Of a stretch of 64,000 nt of DNA, positions 47,300 to 59,645 are shown one piece after another. Origin of the DNA: Pomphorhynchus laevis (taxonomy: Eukaryota; Acanthocephala; Palaeacanthocephala; Echinorhynchida; Pomphorhynchidae); contig WNNJ02000697.1 in the NCBI GenBank assembly GCA_012934845.2, positions 1 through 64,000 on the forward strand, given 5' to 3'. A program made the position numbers and the translations under genes. Position 1 is the first letter of the stretch. Every line of letters starts with the position of its first letter. The notes under the pieces are model-generated. The model saw nothing but the letters and a program-made list of their open reading frames with translations, was not told where the DNA came from and ran no database searches.

Positions 47300-48030
47300 G
47301 TATAGTTTTTTACCTATAGATTATAATCTATAGGTATTATAATCTATATTATAATATAGATTTAACTCATATGTTGCGTTTAAATTTAAATCATTATAAT
47401 GTGCTCTTTCAACATTATTTTTAATAAATATTTAAGCAATATTTATAAACAATATTTTTGAGAAAAACTTGAATATAATAAAGATTTAATTGTATATTAA
47501 GTGTCTTGAGATGAATGTAACAATAAATATGTCAAACGGACAAGGTTTATTAAAACGTATTTATCAACAGAAATATTCAGTGAAAAGAGCAATAGGATCC
47601 AGTGCGGTTATAGAGCCTTCTTTTAAATAGTGATCACAAAATAGATTTTGATAAAAATAAAATAATTTAAGTGGAAAATAATATTTTAGAAAGAAAAATT
47701 CAATAAGCATTTCTTACGCAGAAAAAATAGAGATAGATTAACGATTAACAATAAACCGGATATTGAGTTATCAACAAATATTTTTAAAATATATATTCTT
47801 TAAATTTTTTATTAATTAGTAATTTAAATTGAATTTAAATCTGTTTGCATTTTTGTTTTGCCTTAAATAATGAAATTTATTTATTTTGTGTTGAATTTGT
47901 GAACTTTGCATTTGGATATAGACAAATCTAGGTGAAATGTGAACAGCTGTAATCTTTTCCTGATTATATTAGCCGCTATAGAACATTCGATATTGAATAA
48001 ATAAATTTTTATTTACTCTTTTCTAATTAT
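47300..48030. other. AT-rich non-coding sequence
   Basis: No gene recognised. It includes the likely 5' flank of the phospholipase C gene. A short AT palindrome lies at about 47318-47360. Confidence 0.4.
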
Positions 48031-48033
48031 AAT

Positions 48034-48450
48034 GAGTCAACAATCAATTTATAACGCAAAATATATCGTTATAAATGCTAAACATTCACTTATCAGTCAG
48101 TAAAGCTAAAAATTCTTCAGTATACGAAGCAACTTTATCATGAGTGAATTATAGTTTCATGGTGCGATATATAAAAGAACCGATTTCCTATTGTTCACAT
48201 GTGAAAACACTTATTTGTTAATCACAGGTGACAATAAACAATTTATTTATTTGTATTATTTATCTACTAAGCTATAAATTGTAAGTATTTTGTAACCTGC
48301 TAAATTCCTGCTACAATATAAAAGATTTTAGATTGTAATTGTTCAGAACTTAAATTAATACATTTTTACAATTTAAATTCAACATGGTTTTAAGTGGACC
48401 AAATTATAGCGTTTGTTTTTATTATTTGTCTGCCTTTATAGAATGGAAGT
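48034..48450 (+). repeat. 5'-flank duplication of the PLC gene, copy A
   Basis: Matches 48964-49420 over about 420 bases, offset roughly 963 near the gene-proximal end. It includes the equivalent of the start of the first recognised exon: atggttttaagtggacc against atggttttatgtggacc, and the first 16 bases of the exon at 49407 followed by unrelated sequence. The copy therefore carries a truncated exon. A third, more diverged relative is at 50400-50690. Confidence 0.75.
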
Positions 48451-48963
48451 ATATTTTTTACTTCCATTTTTTTAATAATATTTTTTAAAATATTATATAT
48501 GAAGTATATTTTTTACTATTTACTCTTAAAACTATTTATACCACTCAAAAAGAATACTTTCAAATTCTACTTCTTTCGTTTATCAAAGAAAACCAAAACA
48601 ATATCATAAAGATATAAAAAGATCATGAAATATAAAAGATAAATTATGCAATGCTAAGCACAATATCATACCATTATTCTCAAAAGTTAAGACCGCCCAA
48701 ACAATACATCATTCAATTTACAAAAATGGCAAGAACAAAAAAGACAAGCGAAAAAATGTATATAAATTAAGGATATTAACGCTACTGCCAGTCAGACTGA
48801 ATAAAAATATTTAGCCAGAGAATCAAAAAATTTAAACTGATAACTAAATATCCGCTTTATTTTAATCATTAATATATTTAGAGCTTTGGAAACACGCAAT
48901 CTCGTAGTTGGTAATTCGAACGTTAGGAGCTTTTCAGGACAGTTCAATAAGCTAGAACTTAAA

Positions 48964-49420
48964 TGAGTGAACAATCAATTTATAAATTGATTATAAATGC
49001 TAAACATTCACTTGCTTCTCATTCAGTAAAGCTAAAAATTCTTCAAGAAGCAACTTTGTCATGAATTTCAGCTTTACAGAGATGAGTGAATTATAGATTT
49101 CATGGTGCGATATTTAAAAGAATCGATTTCCTATTGTTCACATGTGAAAACACTTATTTGTTAATCACAGGTGACAATAAACAATTTATTTATTCGTATT
49201 ATTTATTATTTATTTGTATTATTTATCTACTAAGCTACAAATTGTAACTATTTTGTAACCTGCTAAATTCCTGCTACAATATAAAAGATTTTATATTGTA
49301 ATTGTTCAGAACTTAAATTAATACATTTTTACAATTTAAATTCAACATGGTTTTATGTGGACCAAATTATAGCGTTTGTTTTTATTATTTGTCTGCCTTT
49401 TTTCAGAATGGAAGTATATT
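48964..49420 (+). repeat. 5'-flank duplication of the PLC gene, copy B
   Basis: The copy attached to the intact first recognised exon. Shared landmarks with copy A include gagtgaacaatcaattta, catggtgcgatat, ttcctattgttcacatgtg and gtgacaataaacaattta. The promoter of the gene may lie in this segment. Confidence 0.75.
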
Positions 49421-49918
49421 TTACATTGATAGCAACTGTATGGTTGATGAATTTGGTTTCTTTGTGTTAATTAAAACATCAACCGAGGTATTTTATTAAA
49501 ATCTATGCTAGATTAGGTATTACTTGTCGTTCAGAAAGTAATATCGATAGATATCGAAACAATTAGTGATATTAAAATTGGCTACGATCCCAAGGTTGTA
49601 TAAAACGTGTTTCTCGATAATCCATGTATTATAAATCTAGAACGCTAAGATTAGAATGCTACTGACTCAATCCGAACTTGTGCTTGGCAGATCAAGTTAT
49701 TTTGGACGAACAGTACAGATTTGTTCTGGACCAAGCATGGTTGAACATCTGTGTTACACCAACTTGACTTTCCTGGATCATGATAAAGCACATGTAAGTT
49801 GCATTTGATATATTTCACATTTTTACATTTTTGATTAGAAATGGGCTACGTCGTTGCTTAGTCTTCTACATGCTTACAAATATAAACAGTTCAGCATATT
49901 TCAACGACTTTTTAAATG
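49347..49918 (+). CDS. PLCB: PLC beta exons 1-4 (PH-like domain)
   Basis: Four exons split by introns of only 45-47 bases. The first has two readings. It may start at ATG 49347 and run straight through, or it may begin at 49407 after a pyrimidine-rich tttttcag acceptor with an earlier exon upstream. I lean to the acceptor, because the duplicate at 48441 also keeps an AG there. Donors are GTATTT, GTTGTA, GTAAGT and GTAAGT. Exon 3 may start at 49641 after aaatctag. Exon 4 ends after TG, leaving a split Trp codon. Confidence 0.8.
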
Positions 49919-52900
49919 GTAAGTAGCATTATTAAATTCGAACATGTTTGTAAACTTATTCAATAAATTCTCGATGAATTGCATTAACTAATATGATAAA
50001 TTAATCTTTAACATTTGAAAAGTCGTTCTAAATAGGCGTTGATTAAATTTGCAGATGTCCACATATGTAATTTTTTTATTTTTTATGAACAATTTGTAAT
50101 TTTAAAATGAATTGCATTTGCTAACAATAGCAATAATCTCACGTTTAAAAAATAATAGCTCTTAAAGTATATAAATTGTAATTACACTCGATATTTGTGT
50201 TTACTTGATAAAGTCTCGTTCAGAAACTTTATGCTTGTTTTATCATATTAATTGACAACCTTGTAATTTCTAAATACATATTTGTACTATAAAAGAAAAA
50301 TATATCGTTATAAACGTTACTTCATGTATAAATGCTTTATATAAAAGCATTTATACATTGAATATTTATAATTACTTTATATAAATGTTGAGCACATCAT
50401 ACAAGATCAGAAAATTAGAAGACAAACAGATTATAGCACATATGGGAAATTATAAATTTCATGGTGCGATAATGATCGATATCATGGTGTTCATGTTTGA
50501 AAACATGTAAGCACACGAAATGGATAAAAACATGAAAACATGAGAACACGAAAACATGTGAACACACTTGTGCATCACACGAAACAATAAAGAAACATTA
50601 TAGTAACAATAAACGTTGCCTTTGAAAGTCTTAAGTGATATAATTAATTTGTTATAGTCCAAATATTAGAATTTAATAAAATGGTAAATTATCAATTTGT
50701 TGAATTGACAAATTAATAATTTGTATTAACAAATAATGTTGTGTTTAAATTAATATATTGCATTGTTTTCTTATAAAGTCATAACCTGAAAACTATTAGA
50801 AATAACAAAACAATACTTAATAACAAACACGACTAATAAATGTCATAATTTCGAATTTTAAGGGTAGTCATAACCTTAAAATATGAAATTAAAAAATATG
50901 AAATTTTTATATAAAATTTAAATTTCTTATTAAAAAATATGAAAAATGTAACTTAATTTTGATGTTAAAGCTTTTACAGGTACGTGGGTATAATTATCAA
51001 AGAACTGATTAGTTTAGTAATCCACAAAGAATTGCCTACTGCATTTGCCATTTTCAATATATTGCATTTGCCATTTTATAAATAAATTCACGTAGCTATA
51101 AATAATTGAAATTTTATTTATGATTTAGTTGGACCCTAATACGTCAAGAAGAAAATAAACATTCAAACATTTCATTAAAGAGGTTGGTAGACTTTTCGTT
51201 AAAGAGGTTGGTTGTTTCAAATTTTAGTTACATGAATTAATTTTAAGTTACTTATATGATTTCAAATTTGAGTTAAAGGAGTTAGTACCTAAACCAAGAT
51301 TTTTCAAGTTGAAGTTAATTTGTTGCATGTCGTTACTTTGTTACTATGCAAGCATTAATATTTAGTGACTATTCATTTCGATAATAAAAGATTCAAATTT
51401 GAAATTTATCACTTAATAAATTCCAATAATTTGCATATCTCAAAAATTATAAGAGTCTTAAGGAATATAGTCACTTTTTATCTTTCACGGGAAATAAGTA
51501 ATATTTCCCATGATAAGCCATAAAGTGACTTGTCTAATATAATAATTTATAAATAATATTTTTTAGCAAATAAAATTTCGTACACTTTTGCAGTCGAAGG
51601 TATAAAATTTTAGTTTGATGTATAATGAATTCACAATTTAAATTAGATTTGAATACAATCCGTCTAATTATATATAATATTTGCATACTCTAGTATGCAA
51701 ATATTATATAATTATATAATTTAATTATATAATTTAAAATAGTATTTCTATTATATAAAATTATATTTAATTATACATACATTAAATATTTTAATTATAC
51801 TGGATTATATTTAATTATATCATTTTCGCATATTGTAGTATTTATTTAATCAAAAACAATATTCCGATGTATTTCGCTTTTTACTGTTAAAAACATTTTT
51901 GTTTCGATGTTCAGCTTAAACTTATATAACTGTAATGTGTATTTTGTTTTCGTCATAACATATGTTTATTGATTTTTATCCTTTTCCATTCAATTTTCAA
52001 GTATCTGATTCAATCAACTAAGAAATATAATAAAAATTATATTATATTTTTGTTAAATTTATTAATTGAAATTTAATTTCTAGAAGACTTTTTCTAAAAG
52101 TTTAAGTATATAATTAATTCTTGATACTCAATATAGTATATTTGAAATTGTTCAGCTATTATAAAAGGGATGTATCCTCACATGCATTTGTAACTTTAGA
52201 CTGCAAAAAATATTTTTGATTGGTCGAGCATCTGATAGTTATCTCAACAAAGCCCTTAAAGAACTCAATATCCCATGTAAAGACACTGTATGTTATTCTT
52301 CAGCTAAATATATATTAATTTCATCTTTATTACTTGAACATTGATTGTTTGTGCAACAAACTTTCAACATAACTAAAGCCATCTAATAATAGAAACATTA
52401 CAAAGGTAATTTCAAATATACACTTCACTTAGAAAAGATATCATTAATATTTGCTACAATAACTCGAAAAAAATTATTTGATCAATTTATATCGAATACA
52501 AAAAATATTGCATTTTTTTTTCACGGAGAATCCCGCATTTATAGTTGAATTAATTAGGATAGGAAATTATTTAGTTTACCGAGTCGAACGGTCGTCCTAA
52601 ACTCGAGATCCCCAAGTTTATAGTGATTTTAGTTACAAATTACGCGCACTAAAGCCAAAAAGTAAATTCAAAATTTTTCCCTAAATTGACATTCCACACT
52701 AAAGTCCAAATTCGGCGCACTATATTACACTTGAATAAGGATGTAAAGTTAGTGTGTGATGCGAAAGATATACCATGGAAACTTGACCTGTGATTCCGCT
52801 AAGAACGGCTTGGTTATGCACAAACTTGCATCTCTTCTTAAATTAGGGAACCGATGATTCACATATTTGAAGAAATTTGACGCCACATTCCATTCGTGAG

Positions 52901-55900
52901 TTTGGCGGACTTTAATACTCAAAGTCGTTTTTACAATAAAACGGTATCCCTCAACTCGCGCTGGACTTTTTCTGATCATCTCGAAAGAGTGTCTTGTAAA
53001 GTTGATGTACTTGCTAATACGAGTAGTCTATTTTCTGAAATAGCTTCTGATGCTACCTTAAAATTCTTTCATCTTATGATATCTCCTATTGTTAGCTATG
53101 ATATTGTTACTTTTTAGCAAGAATTTACCGTTGTGAAGGCTGAAAGCATTGATTGGATGTAGTGCATAGGTAATATTTTATGGTGTCTAGAAAAGTTTTT
53201 TCTATAATTTTTTATTTCTAGCGAATGAGACACCTTTATCCGAGTTTTAAAAATCCATTAAGTTATTGGAGACGCCTTATTTTGTATGTCACTGTGGCAT
53301 TTGCCAAGCAAAATTGGATAGTGTCGATCCGTCTAATAAACTTATCCCAACGGTGCAACGTCCTATTATTTGAAAGAGATGAGAATACTAGCAACATCAC
53401 ATTCTATTTTACTTGACTTTAAACTACTATTTATTCTTACACTGTTTCGGATAACTTTTTTATTTTCATCCATAACCGCTCGTAGCGCCCTTAGGGTTGG
53501 CAAATAAATATTCTCATATAAGAAATTATATAAATAATTATATCAATTAATTAGCGTCGGAGAAAGGAGCGTCGAATTGGTTGACAACAAAACTAATCGA
53601 AGCAGACGGGTTCCGTTTATCCATATAGAGTTTAGGGACGTTGTGAATGGTTGATATGGACTAAAACCTATGGATGCACCTGCGCATTGTAGTTGTGGTT
53701 TTAAGAATAGCACAGTTCACTCGCTCTCGTGCAGTAGATGCCCACTCACAATCTCATAAGGTTTAAACTAATACGTGACACACTTGCCGACCTCTTGACT
53801 GAAGTCACTTCGTGTGTCGCAATTGAGCCCGAGCTGATTCCTGTAGATCCCTCTATTCAGTTCGAGTCAGCTACAACTTCACGTGATAGTGAAGCGAGAC
53901 TTGATGTCGTGTGCACGGGTCTGTTCGGAAGATGAAGCGAGCGCGTCGTTATGGACGTCGCTGTATTCAATTGTCATGCTACTTCTTATTTTGTGAGATC
54001 GCCTTCATCAGTCCACAGATATCACAAGTCGCGCAAAAATGCCTGCTACCTTGAACGTATTTTAACTGCGGACAGGGCCTAATTAACACCGGTAGTGTTA
54101 TCTTCTTCTGGAGGCCTTGGAAAGGCCGGAGATTGTGTTTTGAAGGCAATAGCCAGTATGTTGTCCAATAAGCGCGAAACATACCATGCGACGTGTATCG
54201 CACTTATCCGACGTAAGATAAACTTCTCCTTGCGCGATCAACATATATGTGTCTTCGCAGCCCCCTCTCATCATTTCACCGGTTCGAGCACGGACAGCAA
54301 ATCCATTCGGGGATAACCAGTTGTGGATCCGCTACAGATGGCTGAGGATTTAATGATTAGAGCTTTAAATTTAATATTTAATGATGATATTATGGTTCAT
54401 TTGCGGGTAACCTTTTAATTTTAATTTTTAATTGTATTAAATGGTTTTATTAAAAAATTATAATAATTAAAAAATATATATCAATTAATTATAAATTATT
54501 AATTATAATATTATTATATTTTCTGTTTATTATAATTTATTATAACTTTCTGTATATAATTTATTGTTTTTAAGTTTCCATTGGCTAGACCACATAGCAC
54601 GTGTAAATATTGATGAACACCTTCGTATTTTAGCTTTTGTAAAAAGCTTTAATTGTAATATTTCAATTGCGAACTCAATCGAGTGATCACGTGTATGATA
54701 GTCTGAGCTGTATATCCGTAAATGAGCATATAAAAGCTCATTTACATAGATTATAATAGATTTTTTATAGATTAAAAATATAGATTTTTAGGCATATCTC
54801 CATTGAATAATTAATCACACATTTGTTTTCTCGTGAATATTATGAAAATCAAAACTTAAAAATGCTTCAATTAAGTTTGAAAAACAAAACTTAAAAGACA
54901 TACAAATTATGCATTACAAAAATGGGTGTTTTACAAATTTTTAGCAGTTCATGCTATCAGCGTATTTTAAATTTTCATCATGTCATCCCATCATCGTTAG
55001 ATGAATTGTATTGCAAAAATTTGAATTTGTTTGAAATTGGATTCAAAGCCAAATTCTGCCAAATAGATTACCTGTTATTACCTGGTAGTAGCAGCTGTTG
55101 TCAGTTGTAAACCCTTGTCTTTTATTTTTGTAATAAATTGTCTTCATATTTTATTAAGTTCTGATGCGTTCAAAGTATTAAGGAAAGTAGAGATATGTCT
55201 ATATCTATATTTGATGTTTTAAAAAGTATAAACTCATTAAAACATTGTTTTAATTTTATCTCAATTATGAAAACATATGAAAATGTAAAATACCGAATTC
55301 ACAATTAAAAGCCATTCACTATTCGCAATTAATGTGCAATTAATTAATTTCTATATAATTATGGATTATAATTCAACTGTACAATTATAACTTTGGTAGC
55401 CGCTGTACAATTTTGACTGCCGGTTTCGCAAGTCGATTGGAACCGAGCAGTATTTGTCAAAATAATGGAAAGTGTCCCGACAGGTGCACGGTGGTTCTCT
55501 GGTCTAGAGGCAAGTGGCTAGTCTGGGATGCCACTTGTGTGCAAACCAAACCTTGGCCAAGAGTTACCAACACATGATCACACACAGCGCAGGCACTGCG
55601 GCAGCCTCAGCTGAAGTTAAAAAACTAAGGAAATATGCATGTCTCGACAAAAGGACATATGTTTTCGAACCGGTGGCAATAGAGTTCTTGGGCGCGATCA
55701 GCCCGTACACCACTAAATGTTTGGATGAACTTAACTGGCCATTGAATAGGAGTACCGACGAACGTCGATCTGCGTCTTTTCTATTTCAAAGACTAAGTGT
55801 TGCAGTTCAACGAAGCAACGCAGCATGTATCGAGAAGAGCATACAAGATTGCGATCAAGAAATAAACTTCCTTTATCTTCCTTGAAATGTTTCGTTTGTA

Positions 55901-58900
55901 ATTGATTATAACTTTAAAATCTCATCTCTATTTAGAATTGTTTCAATTGATTCAATAAATTTAAACTAATTTCACATTATAATTTGATATAAAGCCAGTT
56001 TAAGGACTATAATACCACTTACTGTGTTTAGATATCTTCTGTATCACTTGATTTTATGACGTTTATCAAGCTTTACGAATTATTGTGCCCAAGGAAAGAA
56101 ATCAATTCAATGTTCGATAAAATGTTAGTTTAATTTGTGCATGAAATTCAATTTGAAAGTATTAAAATTTTGTATATTCATACGATGCATTTTTAAATTT
56201 AATTCGGTAATTAAAATTTGATAAGGGACGAAAAAATGGTTTTGTGTTGATAACAAGGATCTGAGAAATTTAGGATAAAAATATGAGCTTTGAATTAAAA
56301 CTAAGGATCATTTATCTATTTTCGCTAATTATAAATTAGCGAACTTGAAGATTTTTGATTATTTCTAAATGCGCGTTATGGTCAATCAATACATTAATTA
56401 TTATATCTATTTAATTATAACAACTGTTATGTAAATTAAATATTAATGTTAAAGTTGTTCTTATAATATAAGTTGATAATATTCGAATTTAATAAATAGG
56501 AAATTTAATTGCACGTTTTTCACGTTTGAATATCGTCTGATTATTAAATGGTAACTTTATTTCTCTATCTATGACAACTTATGTCGAAATACAAGAATCG
56601 AAATTTAATTTTATGTAAATCGTTCTTAAAGTCAATCCTTCGTTTATTTTAATAATGAAATTAACAAAACGCATGTAATTGGCTATATTTACTTTGATTC
56701 TCGTCAGTTTACTAATTTTTAATCAATGAACTTTTATTCAATGGTAAAATTGACAATTCACCTGTTGAATTTTATCAAATATAAATATTTTGATTTAGCA
56801 CGAAAGGGCGTGAATTTATGACATGCAAAGAATTTATATCTTTTCTTGAGAACGTGAGTATTCTTATTAATCATTTAAATTGTATATCTACAGTATGTTT
56901 ACAGTATCAAATGTGTACTATTACCTCATTGAAGAAACCTGTCTTTAAGCCAGCTAAGATATTCGAAAGAATTGTTCAAATATATGAGGAAGATTCGAAT
57001 TTAAGTTCAAACAGTAAGTCTTTGCGTTAAAGGTTCAGGAAGCAATAAATACAAATGCTATTTTAGCATATTTAATCTATCACGTAGTTATCACTAGTAA
57101 ATTAGCACAAGTAAGTAGCACATTAGTCATGCATGCGTTCTAAAGATGTAATCCTTGACACTTTACTGACACTTTAAAATTAAGCATATGAATAATGGGC
57201 ATTTTACACTTCAAAAACAAATCATTCGTAACTTAATTAATTTTAAGTATTTTTAATAAAATTACAAATAATTTTATTATAAATAAAATTGGGCGTTTGT
57301 TTTCATTTCAATATACTATAAATCCTTGTGCAAATAATTAATTTAAATAATTATATTTAATAATATTTAATAATATTTAATATTTAAATAATAATTTTTA
57401 ATTTATATTAATTATAACAATTCGCCTGTTTCCACGCTCCAAGAAAAAAAAACACTCAATTGTTTCATTTATGAAACATAAGTTCACAACTTATGTGAAC
57501 TTATTCAGCGTCTAATTTTTTGAATTCAACTGTCAAACATCTACTGAATATTTATTGCTGACATACAATTATTTGTGAATAAAAAATATTAACAATATTA
57601 CAATTAATAATTTTATTAATTGTAATATAAAATGATATCAAAAATCGCATCTACACAATAAGACAAGACAAATTTAACTTTTCAGCATGCCAAATTAGAT
57701 TATCAACTTTATGTAGAGATTAATAACAATTTTTTATTGAAATTCAATCGAATAAAGTATTTTTGCATAAAAAACTTTAAACGATATTGTCATTTATATA
57801 AGTAAGTTCTTGAAGCGGTTATCATGTTTTTTGTAACTATCGATAAGCTATTATTAACACTTGTATAATAAATTATTTAAATCTTGTAGCCTGCGTCATT
57901 TGAAAATTAGATCAGTAAGAATTGCAGTGTTTTTGAATACAGGAAAAAAGAAAGTGTTAATTGTACACTAATATTAATTAATAAATTATTAAATTATTAA
58001 ATATTAATATTCTGAGATACTTTATTACTAGTTTAGTATCTCAGAATATTAAACCGCTATCTTTCGATGTTGATAGAACATATTTACACAAATCATTCCA
58101 AGCAAAAGAAATCGAAACAATAATTGTACTTGGGTTATTGGGAATACACAATCCTTAATTGATAAAAAAACCAAATCAATAAAAATATTTTTCAAAAATT
58201 AAACTGTGATACTAAATAAACTCATATTACTGTATGACATATACAACAGCCCTTTTACATTTTACACTTCAATGAGGCACATTGAGGCACGATTTCTTAA
58301 ATAATTTGTAAATGCAGTTTACTTGTCTGTTGTGAATATTATGGCAGAATAGACATAGTTTATTATCGTATCCATGTATTGATACTCGACATGTTAATTA
58401 ATTATTAATATTAATTATTAATAATTATAAATACTAATTGATTATTCATTCAAATCAACTCTTTAAAGAATAATATTTTACACAAGAAAAGCGAATTTAT
58501 ATATTTTCACAAATTTAATTGAATGAATTTTAGCTAGAAATTTTAAGGTAAAGCTATAACTTAAAAGTCTATAACTGATGCTATAGAACATATATTCATT
58601 GATTGTACTAAATACATAGACATTTAGTGACAATGTATATCTTAAGGTTACATTTTCATATCAATACAATATATAACGACATACTCTGTCTCCTTTACTC
58701 TTCATTAGCTGCACATTCTGTGTTGATAATAACAAAAACAGTAGTTATCGAAAAAATTTAAATTTTTAAATTATCATTGCACCTTTTTTGTAATTTGAAA
58801 TTTACAAATTCTTCCGTCGCCATATGAGAAAAAATAAAATTAATGATAAAACATATAATTAATGCTGTAACCTACGATAACAATTTTATTTATTAAGAGG

Positions 58901-59111
58901 TGTTAGGAAGATCAGCATTCCGAAGATATCTTATGTCATCTGACAATTTAGAAATTAGCGAGAAATATTTCGAGTTAAAAGAAAATTCGTTAACCGAGCC
59001 TCTATCAAGTTACTTTATTAATTCATCTCACAACACGTACCTTAAGGGCAGACAAATAAAATCTAAATCCAGTGTTAATATCTATCGGCAAATTCTCTTG
59101 ACGGGTTGCAG
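49347..59111 (+). CDS. PLCB: Phospholipase C beta, N-terminal half (PLCB4/NorpA type)
   Basis: Hydrolyses PIP2 to IP3 and diacylglycerol downstream of Gq at the membrane. Recognised exons: 49347 or 49407-49487; 49535-49594; 49641-49793; 49839-49918; 52200-52287; 54945-55028; 56799-56853; 56905-57013; 58898-59111. Coding phases agree across nearly all joints. In order they give a PH-like part ([27 protein letters not shown]), the EF-hand region ([24 protein letters not shown]) and the start of the X domain, [17 protein letters not shown] with the first catalytic His. GRQ..KSS..(I)YRQ is beta-type. An exon of about 16 codons between 49918 and 52200 is unfound. The X-domain remainder, Y, C2 and C-terminal domains lie outside the window. 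The protein is divergent but no break is seen. Confidence 0.88.
50400..50690 (+). repeat. Third, diverged copy of the PLC 5'-flank repeat
   Basis: aaatttcatggtgcgat, ttcatgt.tgaaaaca and gtaacaataaac recur in the same order as in copies A and B, now inside the intron after exon 4. It also contains an aacatg-rich stretch (50490-50560). Confidence 0.5.
50691..52199 (+). other. PLC beta intron sequence
   Basis: AT-rich intron. The missing EF-hand-proximal exon should be here. 51660-51840 is low-complexity ATATAATT sequence, and 51170-51260 contains short direct repeats (attaaagaggttggt / gttaaagaggttggt). The one splice-like candidate near 50980 does not fit the family sequence. Confidence 0.4.
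52200..52287 (+). CDS. PLCB: PLC beta exon (EF-hand region, first part)
   Basis: Acceptor taactttag, donor ACT|GTATGT. It encodes one base plus 29 codons, including [19 protein letters not shown], which aligns with the EF-hand segment ending ALKELGLP in vertebrate PLCB4. Its start phase requires a preceding exon ending with two bases. Confidence 0.8.
52740..53420 (+). mobile_element. LINE-type reverse-transcriptase relic
   Basis: 52896-53117 reads [18 protein letters not shown] ... [11 protein letters not shown], the pattern found just after the catalytic region of LINE reverse transcriptases (a ..WTFSDH...V..K......PI..Y block). A second open stretch at 53225-53416 may be its continuation but matches nothing I can name. 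It differs from the LINE at 34 kb. It sits inside a PLC intron. Confidence 0.4.
53540..54415 (+). mobile_element. Reverse-transcriptase element relic, C-terminal nuclease-like part
   Basis: Same subtype as the relics at 27 and 40 kb. Motifs in order are [55 protein letters not shown], and a final [19 protein letters not shown] helix. The tail ttcatttgcgggtaacc (54396-54412) resembles the 27-kb relic tail. Only the C-terminal third is present. Broken and old. It lies within a PLC intron on the coding strand. Confidence 0.65.
54416..54944 (+). other. PLC beta intron sequence
   Basis: AT-rich with ATTATAATTAT low-complexity sequence at 54425-54550 and a small hairpin at 54723-54743. No exon seen before 54945. 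Confidence 0.4.
54945..55028 (+). CDS. PLCB: PLC beta exon (EF-hand region, middle)
   Basis: Encodes [20 protein letters not shown], aligning without gaps to the PLCB4 segment around YEKFYELTQKICPRTD. Acceptor caaatttttag at 54944, donor AATTT|GTTTGA. The start phase does not match the previous exon's end, so either a tiny exon is missed or the exon starts upstream (an in-phase but weaker acceptor exists near 54898). Confidence 0.65.
55420..55885 (+). mobile_element. Reverse-transcriptase element relic, WDATC subtype
   Basis: Visible motifs are [14 protein letters not shown] followed by [11 protein letters not shown], then [34 protein letters not shown] and [19 protein letters not shown]. 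This is the C-terminal region of reverse-transcriptase elements with a RPD...WDATC signature, the same subtype as 31.8 kb. It is compact and among the better-preserved relics, but broken. It lies in a PLC intron. Confidence 0.65.
55886..56798 (+). other. PLC beta intron sequence
   Basis: AT-rich, no repeat or exon recognised. It ends at the gatttag acceptor of the next exon. Confidence 0.45.
56799..57013 (+). CDS. PLCB: PLC beta exons (EF-hand region, end)
   Basis: Two exons (56799-56853 and 56905-57013) split by a 51-base intron with GTGAGT donor and tttacag acceptor. They encode [18 protein letters not shown] and YQMCTITSL..., then [20 protein letters not shown]. Together they match the PLCB4 stretch from KTDYLTVDQL to MYEPDEDL with equal length. 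The second ends AACA|GTAAGT, one base into a codon, and joins the next exon in phase. Confidence 0.85.
57014..58897 (+). other. PLC beta intron sequence
   Basis: AT-rich intron with low-complexity TTTAATAATATTTAA at 57340-57400 and a hairpin at 58005-58051. No gene within. Confidence 0.5.
58005..58051. repeat. 16-bp-arm hairpin
   Basis: taatattctgagatac (58005-58020) and its exact reverse complement (58036-58051) flank 15 bases. It lies in the PLC intron. Confidence 0.75.
58898..59111 (+). CDS. PLCB: PLC beta exon with start of catalytic X domain
   Basis: Starts AG|GTG after tttattaag and ends TGCAG|GTGAGT. It encodes [10 protein letters not shown], then the X-domain start [17 protein letters not shown] and [10 protein letters not shown]. 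The His of SSHNTY is the first of the two catalytic histidines of the family. The 24 residues across the preceding splice match PLCB4 in length. The next exon, which should begin with the CVELDCW block, is not in the window. Confidence 0.9.
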
Positions 59112-59363
59112 GTGAGTAGTTTTATGCAAAATGGATTACACTTTTTCTTCGTAATTAAAAAACTTAATCAATTAATGAAGGACGTGTTAAACGTCCTTCG
59201 CGTAACGTCCTTGCATAACGAAAGGCATTAGTAAGATACGCACGTGCTTAATCGGCTTTTAACTGAGGATAATCATATTACGAGATATTTAACTTTACGC
59301 TTTGGAAATAGAGTATATAATTATTGGAGATGGATCAAAGGAAAGAAGAAATTATTTTTGATA

Positions 59364-59468
59364 TTTCGCTAACTTCTGTTAGCATCTTCAGAAAATTACC
59401 CAATTAGGTAATTACTTTATTAGGTAAATTGGATAATTTTCTGAAGATGCTAACAGAAGTTAGCGAAA
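59364..59468. repeat. Inverted pair of hammerhead-like PLE ends
   Basis: The left arm is on the minus strand (59391-59364) and the right arm on the plus strand (59441-59468). Each reads CTGAAGA, a GCTAAC/GTTAGC helix with AGAA loop, then GAAA. Flanking taccc/aattaggta sequence is partly inverted too, so the whole forms one large foldback. Confidence 0.65.
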
Positions 59469-59645
59469 TCCAAAAAAATGTTCCAATTTACTTTAAATAA
59501 AATTTAAAGTAAATACAATTTACTTAAAAATATTTTTATATTTAATATATATTTAATATATTATTTATATATCAAATATATATATGTTGTTCACTCAGAA
59601 ATATTTAAGTAAATGAAGCTTTTATTGAAATCAAATGTTTGATAG

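Noticed and set aside
50980-51060. Candidate missing PLC exon after ttttacag at about 50979
   Set aside because: It could complete the split Trp codon, but the following residues do not resemble the expected segment and no suitable donor leaves two bases.
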